The notes: a model not told the origin generated them from the letters alone. A stretch of 64,000 nt of DNA from Sphingomonas sp. CL5.1 (GCF_013344685.1 NZ_CP050137.1:3899001-3963000); one strand, 5' to 3'. Shown: positions 32,362-41,446, counted from the first letter of the stretch. Program-made: numbers and translations.

Positions 32362-33903
32362 GTGGCCCTCCCCCCGACGATCCCGCACCTCGCCGCCTCC
32401 GCCGCCGAACGCTTCGGGGATCGCCCGGCGCTGCTGGAAAATGGCGAGACGTGGAGCTTCGCGGAACTTTGGCGGCGCGCCCGCGCGGCGGCCTCCGCCT
32501 TCCTCGCCAACGGAATCGGGGCGGGCGACCGCATCGCGATCTGGGCGCCCAACCGCGCGGAGTGGATCATCGCGGCGATCGGCGCGCAGACGGCAGGGGC
32601 GGCGATCGTACCGCTCAACACCCGGCTGAAGGGGCGCGAGGCGGGCGATATCCTGCGGCGGACGGGCGCGCGGATGCTGTTTACGGTCGGCGACTTCCTC
32701 GGCACCGATTACCCCGCCCTGCTCGAGGATGAGGCGCTGCCCGCGCTGGAACGGACGATTCTGCTGGACGATGATTGGAACTCCTTCCTCGCCGAAGGCG
32801 CAGGAGCGGACGCCCCCCGCGTCGCCGCTGCCCTCGCCGCGCTCGGCCCCGATGCGCTGAGCGACATCATGTTCACCTCCGGCACCACCGGTGCGCCCAA
32901 GGGCGTGCTGACCACGCACGGCCGCATCGTCCCGATGTTCGAGGCATGGGGCGACGCGGTGGGGCTTCGTGAAGGCGACGTCTACCTCATCGTCAACCCG
33001 TTCTTCCACAGTTTCGGCTTCAAGGCGGGCTGGGTCGCGGCGCTGATCAAGGGCGCGACGGTCGTGCCGATGGCGACCTTCGACGTGGCGAGAGCGATCG
33101 CGCATATCGAGCGCGACCGCGTCTCCTTCCTCCCCGGGCCGCCGACGATCTTCCAGTCGCTGCTCGCCGAGCCGCGCTTCGACTCATCCTCGCTGCGCTG
33201 CGCGGTTACGGGCGCCGCGACGGTGCCGCCGATCCTCATCGAGCGGATGCGGAACGAACTCGGCTTCCGCACCATCGTCACCGCTTACGGCATGACCGAA
33301 TGCAGCGCGATCACCTCCTGCCGGCAGGGCGATTCGGCCGAGCTGGTCGCGTCGAGCTGCGGCAAGGCGCTGCCGGGGCTGGAGGTGAAGTGCGCCGACG
33401 ATGCCGGGCGCGAGGTGCCTCGCGGCCAGGAGGGCGAGGTGCTGGTGCGCGGCTATGGCGTGATGCTCGGCTATCTCGACGACCCCGCCGCCACCGCCGA
33501 GGCGATCGATGCCGGCGGCTGGCTCCATACCGGCGACGTGGGGGTGATGGACGCGGCGGGCTATCTGCGCATCACCGATCGCAAGAAGGACATGTACATC
33601 TCCGGCGGGTTCAACTGCTATCCGGCGGAGATCGAGAAATTGCTCTCCGCCCATCCTGCCATCGCCGCCGCCGCCGTGATCGGCGTGCCGGACGAGCGGA
33701 TGGGCGAGATCGGCCACGCCTTCATCGTGCTCCGCCCCGACGCGCCACGCGCGGACGAAGCGGCGCTGATCGGCTGGTCGCGCGCGAATATGGCGAATTA
33801 CAAGGCCCCGCGCCGCGTGACCCTGCTCGACGCACTGCCGCTCAACGCTTCCGGCAAGGTGGTGAAGCCCGAGCTGCGCGCATTGGCGGAACGGGAAGGC
33901 TGA
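32362..33903 (+). CDS. fadD3: Acyl-CoA synthetase, FadD3-like HIP-CoA ligase (513 aa)
   Basis: Complete AMP-forming acid:CoA ligase. P-loop MFTSGTTGAPKGVLTTH, adenine motif AYGMTECSAI, the YLHTGD-equivalent GGWLHTGDVGVMD, hinge ITDRKKDMYISGG and the C-terminal catalytic Lys in NASGKVVK are all present. In steroid degraders the ligase in the ipd gene neighbourhood (FadD3) activates the propionate side chain of HIP, the first step of C/D-ring breakdown. GTG 32362 is chosen because GGAG lies 8 nt upstream; GTG 32353 overlapping the maoC stop is the alternative. It ends the 17-gene unit. Family certain, FadD3 role by context. Confidence 0.86.
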   Translation: MALPPTIPHLAASAAERFGDRPALLENGETWSFAELWRRARAAASAFLANGIGAGDRIAIWAPNRAEWIIAAIGAQTAGAAIVPLNTRLKGREAGDILRRTGARMLFTVGDFLGTDYPALLEDEALPALERTILLDDDWNSFLAEGAGADAPRVAAALAALGPDALSDIMFTSGTTGAPKGVLTTHGRIVPMFEAWGDAVGLREGDVYLIVNPFFHSFGFKAGWVAALIKGATVVPMATFDVARAIAHIERDRVSFLPGPPTIFQSLLAEPRFDSSSLRCAVTGAATVPPILIERMRNELGFRTIVTAYGMTECSAITSCRQGDSAELVASSCGKALPGLEVKCADDAGREVPRGQEGEVLVRGYGVMLGYLDDPAATAEAIDAGGWLHTGDVGVMDAAGYLRITDRKKDMYISGGFNCYPAEIEKLLSAHPAIAAAAVIGVPDERMGEIGHAFIVLRPDAPRADEAALIGWSRANMANYKAPRRVTLLDALPLNASGKVVKPELRALAEREG

Positions 33904-33958
33904 GCCGCCGTCTGGGTGACGATTGCTCCGAGGAACGCCGGCGAATGCGGCCCGCTGC

Positions 33959-34132
33959 CTATTCTTCCTCGGTGGGCGCGCCCGGTCCGTTCTTCTTGAT
34001 CGATTCGATCGCGTTCACCGCGCCCGCCTTGTTGGCATAGCCCTCGGTCCAGAAGATCGTTTCGCTATTGTATTTGAAATACGCCACGAACTCACCGGCC
34101 TTGTTCTTCTTGATCGTGAACTTGTGCGCCAT
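33959..34132 (-). CDS. DUF1508 (YegP-type) protein (57 aa)
   Basis: Very small protein with one YegP/DUF1508 repeat: MAHKFTIKKNKAGEFVAYFKYN, ETIFWTEGY and NKAGAVNAIESIKKN. The family has a beta-beta-alpha unit often found in tandem; this copy has a single unit. Function is not established. The start at 34132 is supported by GGGGAGAG upstream. It lies between the convergent end of the ipd unit and the FAD oxidoreductase at 34158, marking the right boundary of the catabolic island. Confidence 0.8.
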   Translation of the reverse strand: MAHKFTIKKNKAGEFVAYFKYNSETIFWTEGYANKAGAVNAIESIKKNGPGAPTEEE

Positions 34133-34157
34133 CGAACACTCTCCCCTAAGCCATGGG

Positions 34158-35243
34158 TCAGGCGAGCTTATCCACGAAACGCGCGGGCGTATAGCGGGAG
34201 ATGTCGATGCCCGCAGGAGGCGCATCGCCCAGCAGCAGCGCGGCGCCGACCCGCGCGGCGGCCGGCGCGGTCTGGATGCCGAACCCGCCCTGCCCCGCGA
34301 ACCAGAAGAAGCCCGGCGCATCGGCGGCGAAGCCATAGACCGGCAGCCGATCCGGCGCGAAGCTGCGCAGCCCGGCCCATTTCCGCTCGACCTGCTCGAC
34401 CCGCCAGTCGACCGCCTGCTCCATCCGGTCGATCGCGATCGCGACATCCAGTTCCTCAGGCTGCACATCGCCCGGCGCGACCGGCGTCTCGTCATGCGGC
34501 GACAGCCACAGCCGCCCGCCCGCCTCCGGCTTGAAGTAGAAGCTGCCGCCGAGATGCGCGACATGCGGCACCGCCGCCGGCACCGGCGGATCGACGCGAA
34601 GCTGGATCAGCGTGCGGCGATAGGGCTGGATGCCGATCGGCGCCGCGCCGGCTCCGCGCGCCACTTCGTCCACCCACGCGCCGGCGGCATTGACCAGCAC
34701 CGCCGCGTCGCGCACGCCGCCGCTCGTCTCGATCCGCCAGCGGCCGTCCACGCGCGTCGCGGATCGCAATGCGCGGCCCAGCTCGATCACCGCGCCCGCC
34801 CGCCGCGCGGCGGCCAGCGCATCGCCGTGCAGCGCCGCGACGTCGATATAGGCGCAGCTCGGTTCGATCACGCCCACCGTCCAGCCCGGACGCAGGCCGG
34901 GGACGAAGCGCGCGGGATCGACCCGCGCCAGCTCCACGCCCGATCCGTCGAAGCCGGCGATGAACGCATCGGCCAAAGCCTCGTCCCCCGCCCTGCCGAT
35001 GTGCAGCGAGCCGAGCGGCTGGAGATACCCCCCGCCCCGCAGCGCATCGCCGGAAAGCGTCGTCAGCGGCTGGATCGCCGGCCCGCCATAGGTTTCGGAC
35101 CAGAAAGCGGCGGAGCGGCCGGTCGCGTGATAACCGGCGACCTCCTCCGCCTCCAGGATCAGCACCCGCGCGCGATCGCCGATCGCGGCGGCAAGGGTGG
35201 CGCCAGCGATCCCGGCGCCGACGATCGCGATATCGTAGCTCAT
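34158..35243 (-). CDS. FAD-dependent oxidoreductase, DAO family (361 aa)
   Basis: D-amino-acid-oxidase/glycine-oxidase-fold flavoprotein: IAIVGAGIAGATLAAAIG at the N-terminus, EVAGYHATGRSAAFWSETYGG for flavin contact, VNAAGAWVDEVARGAG in the middle and FWFAGQGGFGIQTAPAAARVG at the end. Such enzymes oxidise amino or 2-hydroxy acids. It overlaps the stop of the upstream hydrolase by ATGA, suggesting joint expression. Nothing ties it specifically to steroid catabolism. Product class certain; substrate unknown. Confidence 0.85.
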   Translation of the reverse strand: MSYDIAIVGAGIAGATLAAAIGDRARVLILEAEEVAGYHATGRSAAFWSETYGGPAIQPLTTLSGDALRGGGYLQPLGSLHIGRAGDEALADAFIAGFDGSGVELARVDPARFVPGLRPGWTVGVIEPSCAYIDVAALHGDALAAARRAGAVIELGRALRSATRVDGRWRIETSGGVRDAAVLVNAAGAWVDEVARGAGAAPIGIQPYRRTLIQLRVDPPVPAAVPHVAHLGGSFYFKPEAGGRLWLSPHDETPVAPGDVQPEELDVAIAIDRMEQAVDWRVEQVERKWAGLRSFAPDRLPVYGFAADAPGFFWFAGQGGFGIQTAPAAARVGAALLLGDAPPAGIDISRYTPARFVDKLA

Positions 35244-36172
35244 CGCGCGTGCGTTTCGAGGAAAGCGTCGATCGCCGCAAGCGCGCGATCGCGCACCGGA
35301 TCGGCCTCGCGCAGGATCTCATGCGCGGATTCGGGACCGAAGCGCACTGCCTCGGCCGCTGGCAGCTTGCCGGCGACACGCAGCGCCGCGCGCGCATCGA
35401 CCAGCCCGTCCGCCTCCGCGACGAGCAGCATCACCGGCGTCGTCATCGCCGCGAGGCGCGGATCGGCCTCCAGCGCGCGCGTACCGGCAAACGCCCGCGC
35501 CAGCCACGCCCAGCTCGGCGGGCCGAGCTGTATCTCGGGCTTCTCGGCATACCAGAAGCCCTCGTCCTCATAACGCGAGGCGTCGTGAGTCAGGAGCTTC
35601 TGCCGGTCGAGCCGCGCGCCGGGGCGCTCATGCCCCTGCCACGCGGCGCGCGCGGGATCGCCGAGCAGGCACATCAGCCGCGCCACCTGCTCCCCCAGCC
35701 ACGGCCCGACCGGCGCCTTCAGCCCCAGCATCGGCGCGACCAGCACGGCGGCGGCGGGGTCCACCGCCCGTTCCACCAATGCGCGCAGCACGAGGTAGCC
35801 GCCCATCGAATGTCCCATGATGACACGCGGGCCAGCCGCCTCCCATGATCGCCAGAAGGCGGCGAGATCGGCGATCCACGGCGCGAAATCCGCCGCATGG
35901 CCGACCCGAGGGTTCGCCGATAGCCGCCCCGACCCGCCCTGCCCGCGCCAGTCGAACGAGGCGATCATCCAGCCGGCATCATGCCAATGGCCGAATGTTT
36001 CCAGATACTTCTCGAACACATCGCCGCGCCCGCCCTGGAACAGGATCGCGCCGCGCGGCACGCCCTCCGCCGGCCAGTCGAAGCGGCGGATCGACCACCC
36101 GTCGGGCGCCGCCCATTGCGTGATCGACGCGCCGGCCGGAATCGCGCGGCGGATGGGCGATGCGATGGTCAT
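35240..36172 (-). CDS. Alpha/beta hydrolase, lysophospholipase-like (310 aa)
   Basis: Serine hydrolase with the oxyanion-type ILFQGGRGDVFEKYLE, SFDWRGQGGSGR, nucleophile elbow GHSMGGYLVLRA, an acid in LLVAEADGLVD and a C-terminal His in ESAHEILRE. This pattern is typical of monoacylglycerol lipase/lysophospholipase L2 relatives. It is the first gene of a two-gene leftward unit with the DAO-family oxidoreductase and faces the rightward pilus cluster with 47 bp between start codons. Confidence 0.83.
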   Translation of the reverse strand: MTIASPIRRAIPAGASITQWAAPDGWSIRRFDWPAEGVPRGAILFQGGRGDVFEKYLETFGHWHDAGWMIASFDWRGQGGSGRLSANPRVGHAADFAPWIADLAAFWRSWEAAGPRVIMGHSMGGYLVLRALVERAVDPAAAVLVAPMLGLKAPVGPWLGEQVARLMCLLGDPARAAWQGHERPGARLDRQKLLTHDASRYEDEGFWYAEKPEIQLGPPSWAWLARAFAGTRALEADPRLAAMTTPVMLLVAEADGLVDARAALRVAGKLPAAEAVRFGPESAHEILREADPVRDRALAAIDAFLETHAR

Positions 36173-36219
36173 CGGGCATGGTTACGGTTTGGAAAGCCAT
36201 TCCGTCTAGTGCGTGGGGA

Positions 36220-36693
36220 ATGGCATGGTCCGTTCTCCACTGGCTGCTCCCCGCGATCCTCCTGCTGCTGTTGCTGTCGGCGGGGATCGAGGATGCGCGC
36301 AGGCGGGAGATCGCCAACTGGAAGAACGCCGCCATCGCGCTGCTCGCGCCGCTGTGGTGGGTGACGAGCGGGCTGGCGCCGTGGCCGGACATGGCGATCC
36401 AGTTCGGCATGGCGCTGATCGTGTTCGCGTTGTTCTGCGTGGCGTTCCACTTCGGCCAGATGGGCGGCGGCGACGTGAAGCTGATCGGCGCGCTCGCCCT
36501 GTGGCTGCCGCTGACGCCGCTGCTCCAGATGCTGCTGGTGATGTCGCTTGCCGGCGGCGTGCTGACATTGGTCATGCTGGCCGATCATCACATCAGAAAA
36601 AGTCAACGAATTCTTGAGGTTCCCTATGGAGTCGCGATCGTCTTCGGCGGCCTCGCGGTTCTTCACGAACTTCTTCTTAACCAGTTTGCGTAA
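36220..36693 (+). CDS. cpaA: Prepilin peptidase, CpaA/TadV type (157 aa)
   Basis: Integral membrane aspartic peptidase that processes Flp-type prepilins. About four hydrophobic segments are visible, starting with LHWLLPAILLLLLLSAG. The first catalytic Asp is in GIEDARRREIANW and the second in the GxGD motif GQMGGGDVKLIGALALW. The start at ATG 36220 gives a short cytoplasmic or periplasmic lead before the first helix; in-frame starts at 36178 or 36160 would add 14-20 residues and reach the divergent hydrolase start. First gene of the tad/cpa cluster, although no pilin gene is present next to it. Confidence 0.88.
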   Translation: MAWSVLHWLLPAILLLLLLSAGIEDARRREIANWKNAAIALLAPLWWVTSGLAPWPDMAIQFGMALIVFALFCVAFHFGQMGGGDVKLIGALALWLPLTPLLQMLLVMSLAGGVLTLVMLADHHIRKSQRILEVPYGVAIVFGGLAVLHELLLNQFA

Positions 36694-36745
36694 TCATGAC
36701 CGGAATAACCCCGGCGTGACGGACGCTTGAAAGGCACGTTGAGTC

Positions 36746-37774
36746 ATGGACACTCGCAAGGTTGTATTGCTGGTCGGCGCGCTGTTCGTCGCGGCCATCA
36801 CCGCATTCTTCGCGCGCACCCTGATTACGGGAAGCGCCGCGCCTCAGGCGACCGCGATGGTCGGCGCGCCGGCGCCGGTCGACGGGCCGAAGGTGCTGGT
36901 CGCGATCCGCGCGCTGCCCGTCGGCACGATCATCGATCCGACGGCGGTGAAGTTCCAGCCGTGGCCGAAGGAACTGGTCGAAGGGGCCTATTTCCAGGAA
37001 GGCGCGGGCTTCGACATGAAGAATGTCGTCGGCACGGTGGTGCGCAACGCGATCACCGCCGGGCAGCCGATCACGCAGGGCGCACTGGTCAAGCCGGGCG
37101 ACCGCGGCTTCCTCGCCGCCGCGCTCGGGCCGGGGATGCGCGCCGTGACGGTGCCGGTCTCCGCCCAGACCTCGGTCGCGGGCTTCATCTTTCCAGGCGA
37201 TCGCGTCGACCTGCTGCTGAGCCAGTCGGTCACGGGCGGCGGCGATGGCCCGCCGCTCAAGACCGCCGAGACGATCCTGCGCAACCTGCGCGTGCTGGCC
37301 ACCGATCAGCGCACCGCCGACGAGAAGGACGAGAAGGGCAACACCGTCGTCCACACCTTCTCCACGGTCACGCTGGAGACGACGCCGAAGATCGCCGAGC
37401 AGATCGCGGTGGCGGAATCCGCCGGCACGCTGTCGCTGTCGCTGCGCTCGATCGCCGACAATCAGGCCGAGTTCGAGCAGGCGATCGCCGCCGGCGCGGT
37501 GAAGGCGCCGGCCAACGGCGATCCGAAGGCGGAGCGCGCGCTGATGCTCCAGGTCGCCAGCCAACCGCAAGCCGGCGATTCGAGCGTCACCGTCGGCGCC
37601 GACGTGTCGCGCTTCCAGCGCCGCACCGTGCCGGGCAAGTCGTCCGACGCGCCGCAGCAGGGCGCGCAGGTGGCAGGCGGCAATTTTCCGGGAGGGGCGC
37701 CGGTGCTCGGCCCCGTGGTGCGGGTGGCGCGGGGCAATACTGTGACCGATGTTCCGGTCGGGGGGAAGCACTGA
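36746..37774 (+). CDS. cpaB: Flp pilus assembly protein CpaB/RcpC (342 aa)
   Basis: Periplasmic pilus-assembly protein with an N-terminal membrane anchor (VVLLVGALFVAAITAFFART) and a SAF domain (VLVAIRALPVGTIIDPTAVKFQPWP), followed by the RcpC/CpaB domain (MRAVTVPVSAQTSVAGFIFPGDRVDLLL, TILRNLRVLA). It is thought to work with the secretin at the outer membrane. The C-terminal third is Gly/Ala/Pro-rich and probably disordered. It lies 52 bp after cpaA, and 2 bp before cpaC. Confidence 0.9.
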   Translation: MDTRKVVLLVGALFVAAITAFFARTLITGSAAPQATAMVGAPAPVDGPKVLVAIRALPVGTIIDPTAVKFQPWPKELVEGAYFQEGAGFDMKNVVGTVVRNAITAGQPITQGALVKPGDRGFLAAALGPGMRAVTVPVSAQTSVAGFIFPGDRVDLLLSQSVTGGGDGPPLKTAETILRNLRVLATDQRTADEKDEKGNTVVHTFSTVTLETTPKIAEQIAVAESAGTLSLSLRSIADNQAEFEQAIAAGAVKAPANGDPKAERALMLQVASQPQAGDSSVTVGADVSRFQRRTVPGKSSDAPQQGAQVAGGNFPGGAPVLGPVVRVARGNTVTDVPVGGKH

Positions 37775-37776
37775 AG

Positions 37777-39438
37777 ATGCGTATTCGTTCGACATCGATC
37801 GGGCTGCCGCTGGCAGTCGCGCTCGCAGCGGCCGCAGTCGCCGCAACGCCCGCCGCGGCGCCGGCGCAGTCCGCGCCGGGGGCCGGCGGACCGGTTGTCC
37901 AGCTCGCCACCAATCGTGGCCGGCTGGTGACGCTGGCGCGGCCGATGAGCGACCTGTTCGTCGCCAACTCGGAAATCGCCGACGTCCAGGTCCGCTCGCC
38001 GACCCAGCTCTACATCTTCGGCAAGAAGACCGGCGAGACGACCGTCTCCGCCACGTCCAAGAGCGGGCAGGTCGTCTATTCCGCGACGATCCGCGTCGGC
38101 AACAACTTCGACTCGATCGGCCAGATGCTCAAGCTGGCGATGCCGGAGGCGCAGATCACCGCCACGACGATGAACGGCGTGGTGCTGCTGACCGGCACCG
38201 TCGCGCAGCCCGACGACGGCGCGGAGGCTGAACGCCTCGCCACCGCCTTCGTCGGCGAGGGCACGAAGGTCATCAGCCGCCTGCGCACGGCAACGCCGTT
38301 GCAGGTGAACCTGCAGGTAAAGTTCGCCGAAGTGAGCCGCAGCTTCATCAAGAACATCGGCTCGAACATCATGACGCGGGACACGACGAACGGCTTCAAC
38401 TTCGGCGTGCTTTCCGGCCGGGCCGGCGGGACGATCGGCAGTTTCAACACGTCCAACCTGCCCGTGCTCGACGCCTCGTCAAAGTTCGGTCTGCCGGCCG
38501 GCTCGATCTCGCTGCCGTTCAATCCGGCGACCGGCACGTTCGTCTATCCCAATTCGGGCAGCCAATACGGGTTCACGCAGAGCACCACCGAGCGCACGAC
38601 GCTCGGCCTCGCGGGCAAATTGTTCGGCCTCGACGTGCTCCAGGCGCTCGACCTTGGCGAGCGCATCGGGCAGGTGACGAGCCTCGCCAACCCGAACCTG
38701 ACGGCGCTGTCGGGCGAGACCGGCACGTTCCTGGCGGGCGGCGAGATCCCGATCCCGGTGGCGCAGGGCCTCGGCGCGGTGTCGATCGAATACAAACAAT
38801 ATGGCGTCAGCCTGGCCTATACGCCGACGGTGCTGGCGGACGGCCGGATCAGCCTGCGCGTCCGCCCGGAAGTGTCGCAGCTTTCATCGGATGGCGCGGT
38901 CACCTTCCAGGGCACGACGATCCCCGCCATCACCACGCGGCGCGCGGAAACGACGGTGGAGCTGGGCTCCGGCCAGAGCTTCATGATCGCCGGGTTGCTC
39001 CAGAACTCGCACAACAACTCGATCGACAAGACACCGGGTATCGGCGACCTGCCGGTGCTGGGCGCGCTGTTCCGCTCCAACGGCTTCCAGCGCAACGAGA
39101 CGGAACTGGTGATCGTCATCACCCCGTATCTGGTGAAGCCGGTGAACGCCAACGACATCGCCCTGCCGACCGACGGCTACAAGGCGCCGACCGATCTCGA
39201 TCGCGTGCTGTTCGGCCAGCTCGGCGGCGGCACCAGCGGCGGCCAGCGGCCCAAGCCGACGATGGAGGCCGGTCCGCCCGCGCAGCCGGCGGTCGGCGCG
39301 GCGGCGCCGGTCACTCCGGTCCCCGCGCCCGAGCCACGCCGCGACGATGCGGATCGCAAGGCGGCCGCGAAGCCAAAGGACAAGGCTTCGTCCGCCACAC
39401 CCGCCGCGACGCCGGCTCCCGGCTTCTCGTTCAATTGA
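37777..39438 (+). CDS. cpaC: Pilus secretin CpaC/RcpA (553 aa)
   Basis: Outer-membrane secretin of the tad system. A signal peptide (LPLAVALAAAAVAATPAAAPAQ) is followed by the pilus/BON-like N domain (RPMSDLFVANSEIADVQVRSPTQLYIFGKK), then the secretin core ending in GSGQSFMIAGLLQN, IPGIGDLPVLGALF-like residues and VIVITPYLVKPV. A long Pro/Ala/Lys-rich tail follows the core. ATG 37777 is the only start that gives a clean signal peptide. It is immediately downstream of cpaB. Confidence 0.92.
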   Translation: MRIRSTSIGLPLAVALAAAAVAATPAAAPAQSAPGAGGPVVQLATNRGRLVTLARPMSDLFVANSEIADVQVRSPTQLYIFGKKTGETTVSATSKSGQVVYSATIRVGNNFDSIGQMLKLAMPEAQITATTMNGVVLLTGTVAQPDDGAEAERLATAFVGEGTKVISRLRTATPLQVNLQVKFAEVSRSFIKNIGSNIMTRDTTNGFNFGVLSGRAGGTIGSFNTSNLPVLDASSKFGLPAGSISLPFNPATGTFVYPNSGSQYGFTQSTTERTTLGLAGKLFGLDVLQALDLGERIGQVTSLANPNLTALSGETGTFLAGGEIPIPVAQGLGAVSIEYKQYGVSLAYTPTVLADGRISLRVRPEVSQLSSDGAVTFQGTTIPAITTRRAETTVELGSGQSFMIAGLLQNSHNNSIDKTPGIGDLPVLGALFRSNGFQRNETELVIVITPYLVKPVNANDIALPTDGYKAPTDLDRVLFGQLGGGTSGGQRPKPTMEAGPPAQPAVGAAAPVTPVPAPEPRRDDADRKAAAKPKDKASSATPAATPAPGFSFN

Positions 39439-39458
39439 CCCGCATCGAGGACATGAAC

Positions 39459-40097
39459 ATGGTCAAGCGCACCCTGCTCCTCGCCGCCCTCCCCGCGATA
39501 TTGCTCGGCGGATGCAGCGGCACGAAGAATCGCGGGCTCGAATCCGTCCATCAGCCGGTCGTCAGCCGCACCGACTACAGCTTCGACGTCGGCACCGGCC
39601 CCGCCGGGCTGGCGCCGGGTGAGGAGCAGCGGCTCGCTGGCTGGATGGGCTCGCTCCGCCTCGGCTACGGCGACAGCATCGCGATCGACGATCCGGCCGG
39701 CGCAAGCCCCGCGGCGCGCGGCGCGGTGTCGCGCGCCGCGGCCCGTTTCGGCCTGCTCGTATCCGGCGACGCGCCGGTGACGGGCGCGCCGGTCACGCCG
39801 GGCACGTTGCGCGTGGTGGTCAGCCGGACGCGCGCGCGCGTCCCGAACTGCCCGGATTTCTCGCGCACGCGCCAGCCGGAGTTCGAGAGCAACACCTCCT
39901 CGAACCAGGGCTGCGCGGTCAATTCGAACCTTGCCGCGATGGTCGCCAATCCGCTCGATCTGGTGCGCGGCGAGCCGGGCGCGCAGGTCTATGACGCGGC
40001 GACCGGCACGCGCGCGATCACCGAATATCGCAAGGCGACGCCCACCGGAGCCGGCGGCACGGTGCTGAAGACCGAAAAAATGACGGGGAACAAGTAA
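39459..40097 (+). CDS. cpaD: Pilus assembly lipoprotein CpaD (212 aa)
   Basis: Predicted outer-membrane-associated lipoprotein of the tad apparatus. The signal peptide MVKRTLLLAALPAILLGGC carries a lipobox (LGGC), and the mature part has the CpaD pattern with NCPDFSRTRQPEFES and GCAVNSNLAAMVANPLDLVRG. ATG 39459 is chosen because GAGG lies 8 nt upstream and it gives an ideal lipoprotein signal; an ATG at 39453 and a TTG at 39435 are alternatives. It lies 20 bp after cpaC and 1 bp before cpaE. Confidence 0.88.
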   Translation: MVKRTLLLAALPAILLGGCSGTKNRGLESVHQPVVSRTDYSFDVGTGPAGLAPGEEQRLAGWMGSLRLGYGDSIAIDDPAGASPAARGAVSRAAARFGLLVSGDAPVTGAPVTPGTLRVVVSRTRARVPNCPDFSRTRQPEFESNTSSNQGCAVNSNLAAMVANPLDLVRGEPGAQVYDAATGTRAITEYRKATPTGAGGTVLKTEKMTGNK

Positions 40098-40098
40098 G

Positions 40099-41391
40099 AT
40101 GAACGCTCCGTGGAAACCGGGCGGCGTGGCCCATCGCGAACCCTTCGTCGCCTATGTCTGCGACGAGACGGCCGCCGAGGCGATCCGCCCCATCGCAACC
40201 GAGATGGGCTGGTCGCCCGAGAAGGTGAACAAGGGCGGCCTGCGCAACGCGGTGCAGTCGCTGTCCGTGTCGGCCAGCCCGCAGATCCTGTTCGTCGACC
40301 TCGCCGAATCGGGCGATCCGCTCGGCGATATCAATTCGCTCGCCGAGGTATGCGAGCCGGGCACGGTGGTGATCGCCTCCGGGCAAGTCAACGATGTGCG
40401 GCTGTACCGCGATCTCGTCGCGAGCGGGATCCAGGATTATCTCCTGAAGCCGCTGTCGCCGGACATGCTGCGCGATGCCTTCTCCCACGCGCAGGCGGTG
40501 CTGAACGCGCCCAAGGTGGTCGAGGGCGCGGTGGACCGGCCGCATTATGCGGTGGCGGTGATCGGCACGCGCGGCGGCACCGGCGCCTCCACCATCGCCG
40601 CCTCGCTGGCGTGGCTGATGAGCGAGAAGCAGCAGCGCACCACCGCGATGCTCGATCTCGACGTGCATTTCGGCACCGGCGCGCTGGCGCTCGATCTGGA
40701 ACCGGGACGCGGCCTCACCGACGCGATCGAGAACCCCAGCCGCATCGACGGCCTGTTCATCGAGCGCGCCATGGTCCGCGCCTCCGACAAGCTGTCGATC
40801 CTGTCCGCCGAGGCGCCGATCAACTCGCCGATCGTCACCGACGGCAGCGCCTTCTTCCAGTTGCAGGAGGAGATGCGCGCCGCGTTCGAGTGCACCGTGG
40901 TCGATCTGCCGCGCAACATGCTGGTCGCGCACCCGCATCTGGTGAGCGACATGCAGTGCGCGCTGATCGTCACCGAGCTGACGCTGGCGGCGGCGCGCGA
41001 CACGATCCGCATCCTCTCATGGATCAAAGCCAATGCGCCGCACCTGATGGTGCTGGTGCTGGCCAACCGCGTCCATCCGGGGCAGCAACTCGAAATCACG
41101 CGCAAGGATTTCGAGAATTCGATCGAGCGCAAGATCGATTTCATCGTCCCGTTCGACCAGAAGCTCGCCGCGCAGGCCGCGAAGCTCGGCAAGCCGCTCG
41201 CGGAAGCCGGCAAGGGTTCCAAGACGGTTGCGCCGATCGCGCAGCTCGCGAGCCGGCTTTGTACCGTGAGCGACGAGAGCGGATCGGGCGACGCGGCCGA
41301 CGCGAAGGCGAAAAGCGGGTCGCTGATGGACCGGTTCGCCGACCTGAAATCCCTCCTGCCCAGGAAACCGGGCGGAGCGAAGGCGAAATGA
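40099..41391 (+). CDS. cpaE: Pilus assembly ATPase CpaE, ParA/MinD-like (430 aa)
   Basis: Localisation and assembly protein with a receiver-like N-terminal domain (residues about 15-140, without a full phosphoacceptor site) and a MinD/ParA-type ATPase domain. The deviant Walker A reads GTRGGTGASTIAASLAWL; Walker A' and B equivalents are MLDLDVHFGT and CTVVDLPRN. In tad systems CpaE positions the secretion machinery at the pole. Here the gene is followed after 55 bp directly by tadB, where a cpaF ATPase gene would be expected. Confidence 0.9.
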   Translation: MNAPWKPGGVAHREPFVAYVCDETAAEAIRPIATEMGWSPEKVNKGGLRNAVQSLSVSASPQILFVDLAESGDPLGDINSLAEVCEPGTVVIASGQVNDVRLYRDLVASGIQDYLLKPLSPDMLRDAFSHAQAVLNAPKVVEGAVDRPHYAVAVIGTRGGTGASTIAASLAWLMSEKQQRTTAMLDLDVHFGTGALALDLEPGRGLTDAIENPSRIDGLFIERAMVRASDKLSILSAEAPINSPIVTDGSAFFQLQEEMRAAFECTVVDLPRNMLVAHPHLVSDMQCALIVTELTLAAARDTIRILSWIKANAPHLMVLVLANRVHPGQQLEITRKDFENSIERKIDFIVPFDQKLAAQAAKLGKPLAEAGKGSKTVAPIAQLASRLCTVSDESGSGDAADAKAKSGSLMDRFADLKSLLPRKPGGAKAK

Positions 41392-41446
41392 TCGCGCGCC
41401 CGCGCTTTTCCGCGCGGGGCCGCGCCCAAGGACGTGTGAGGCCGCG

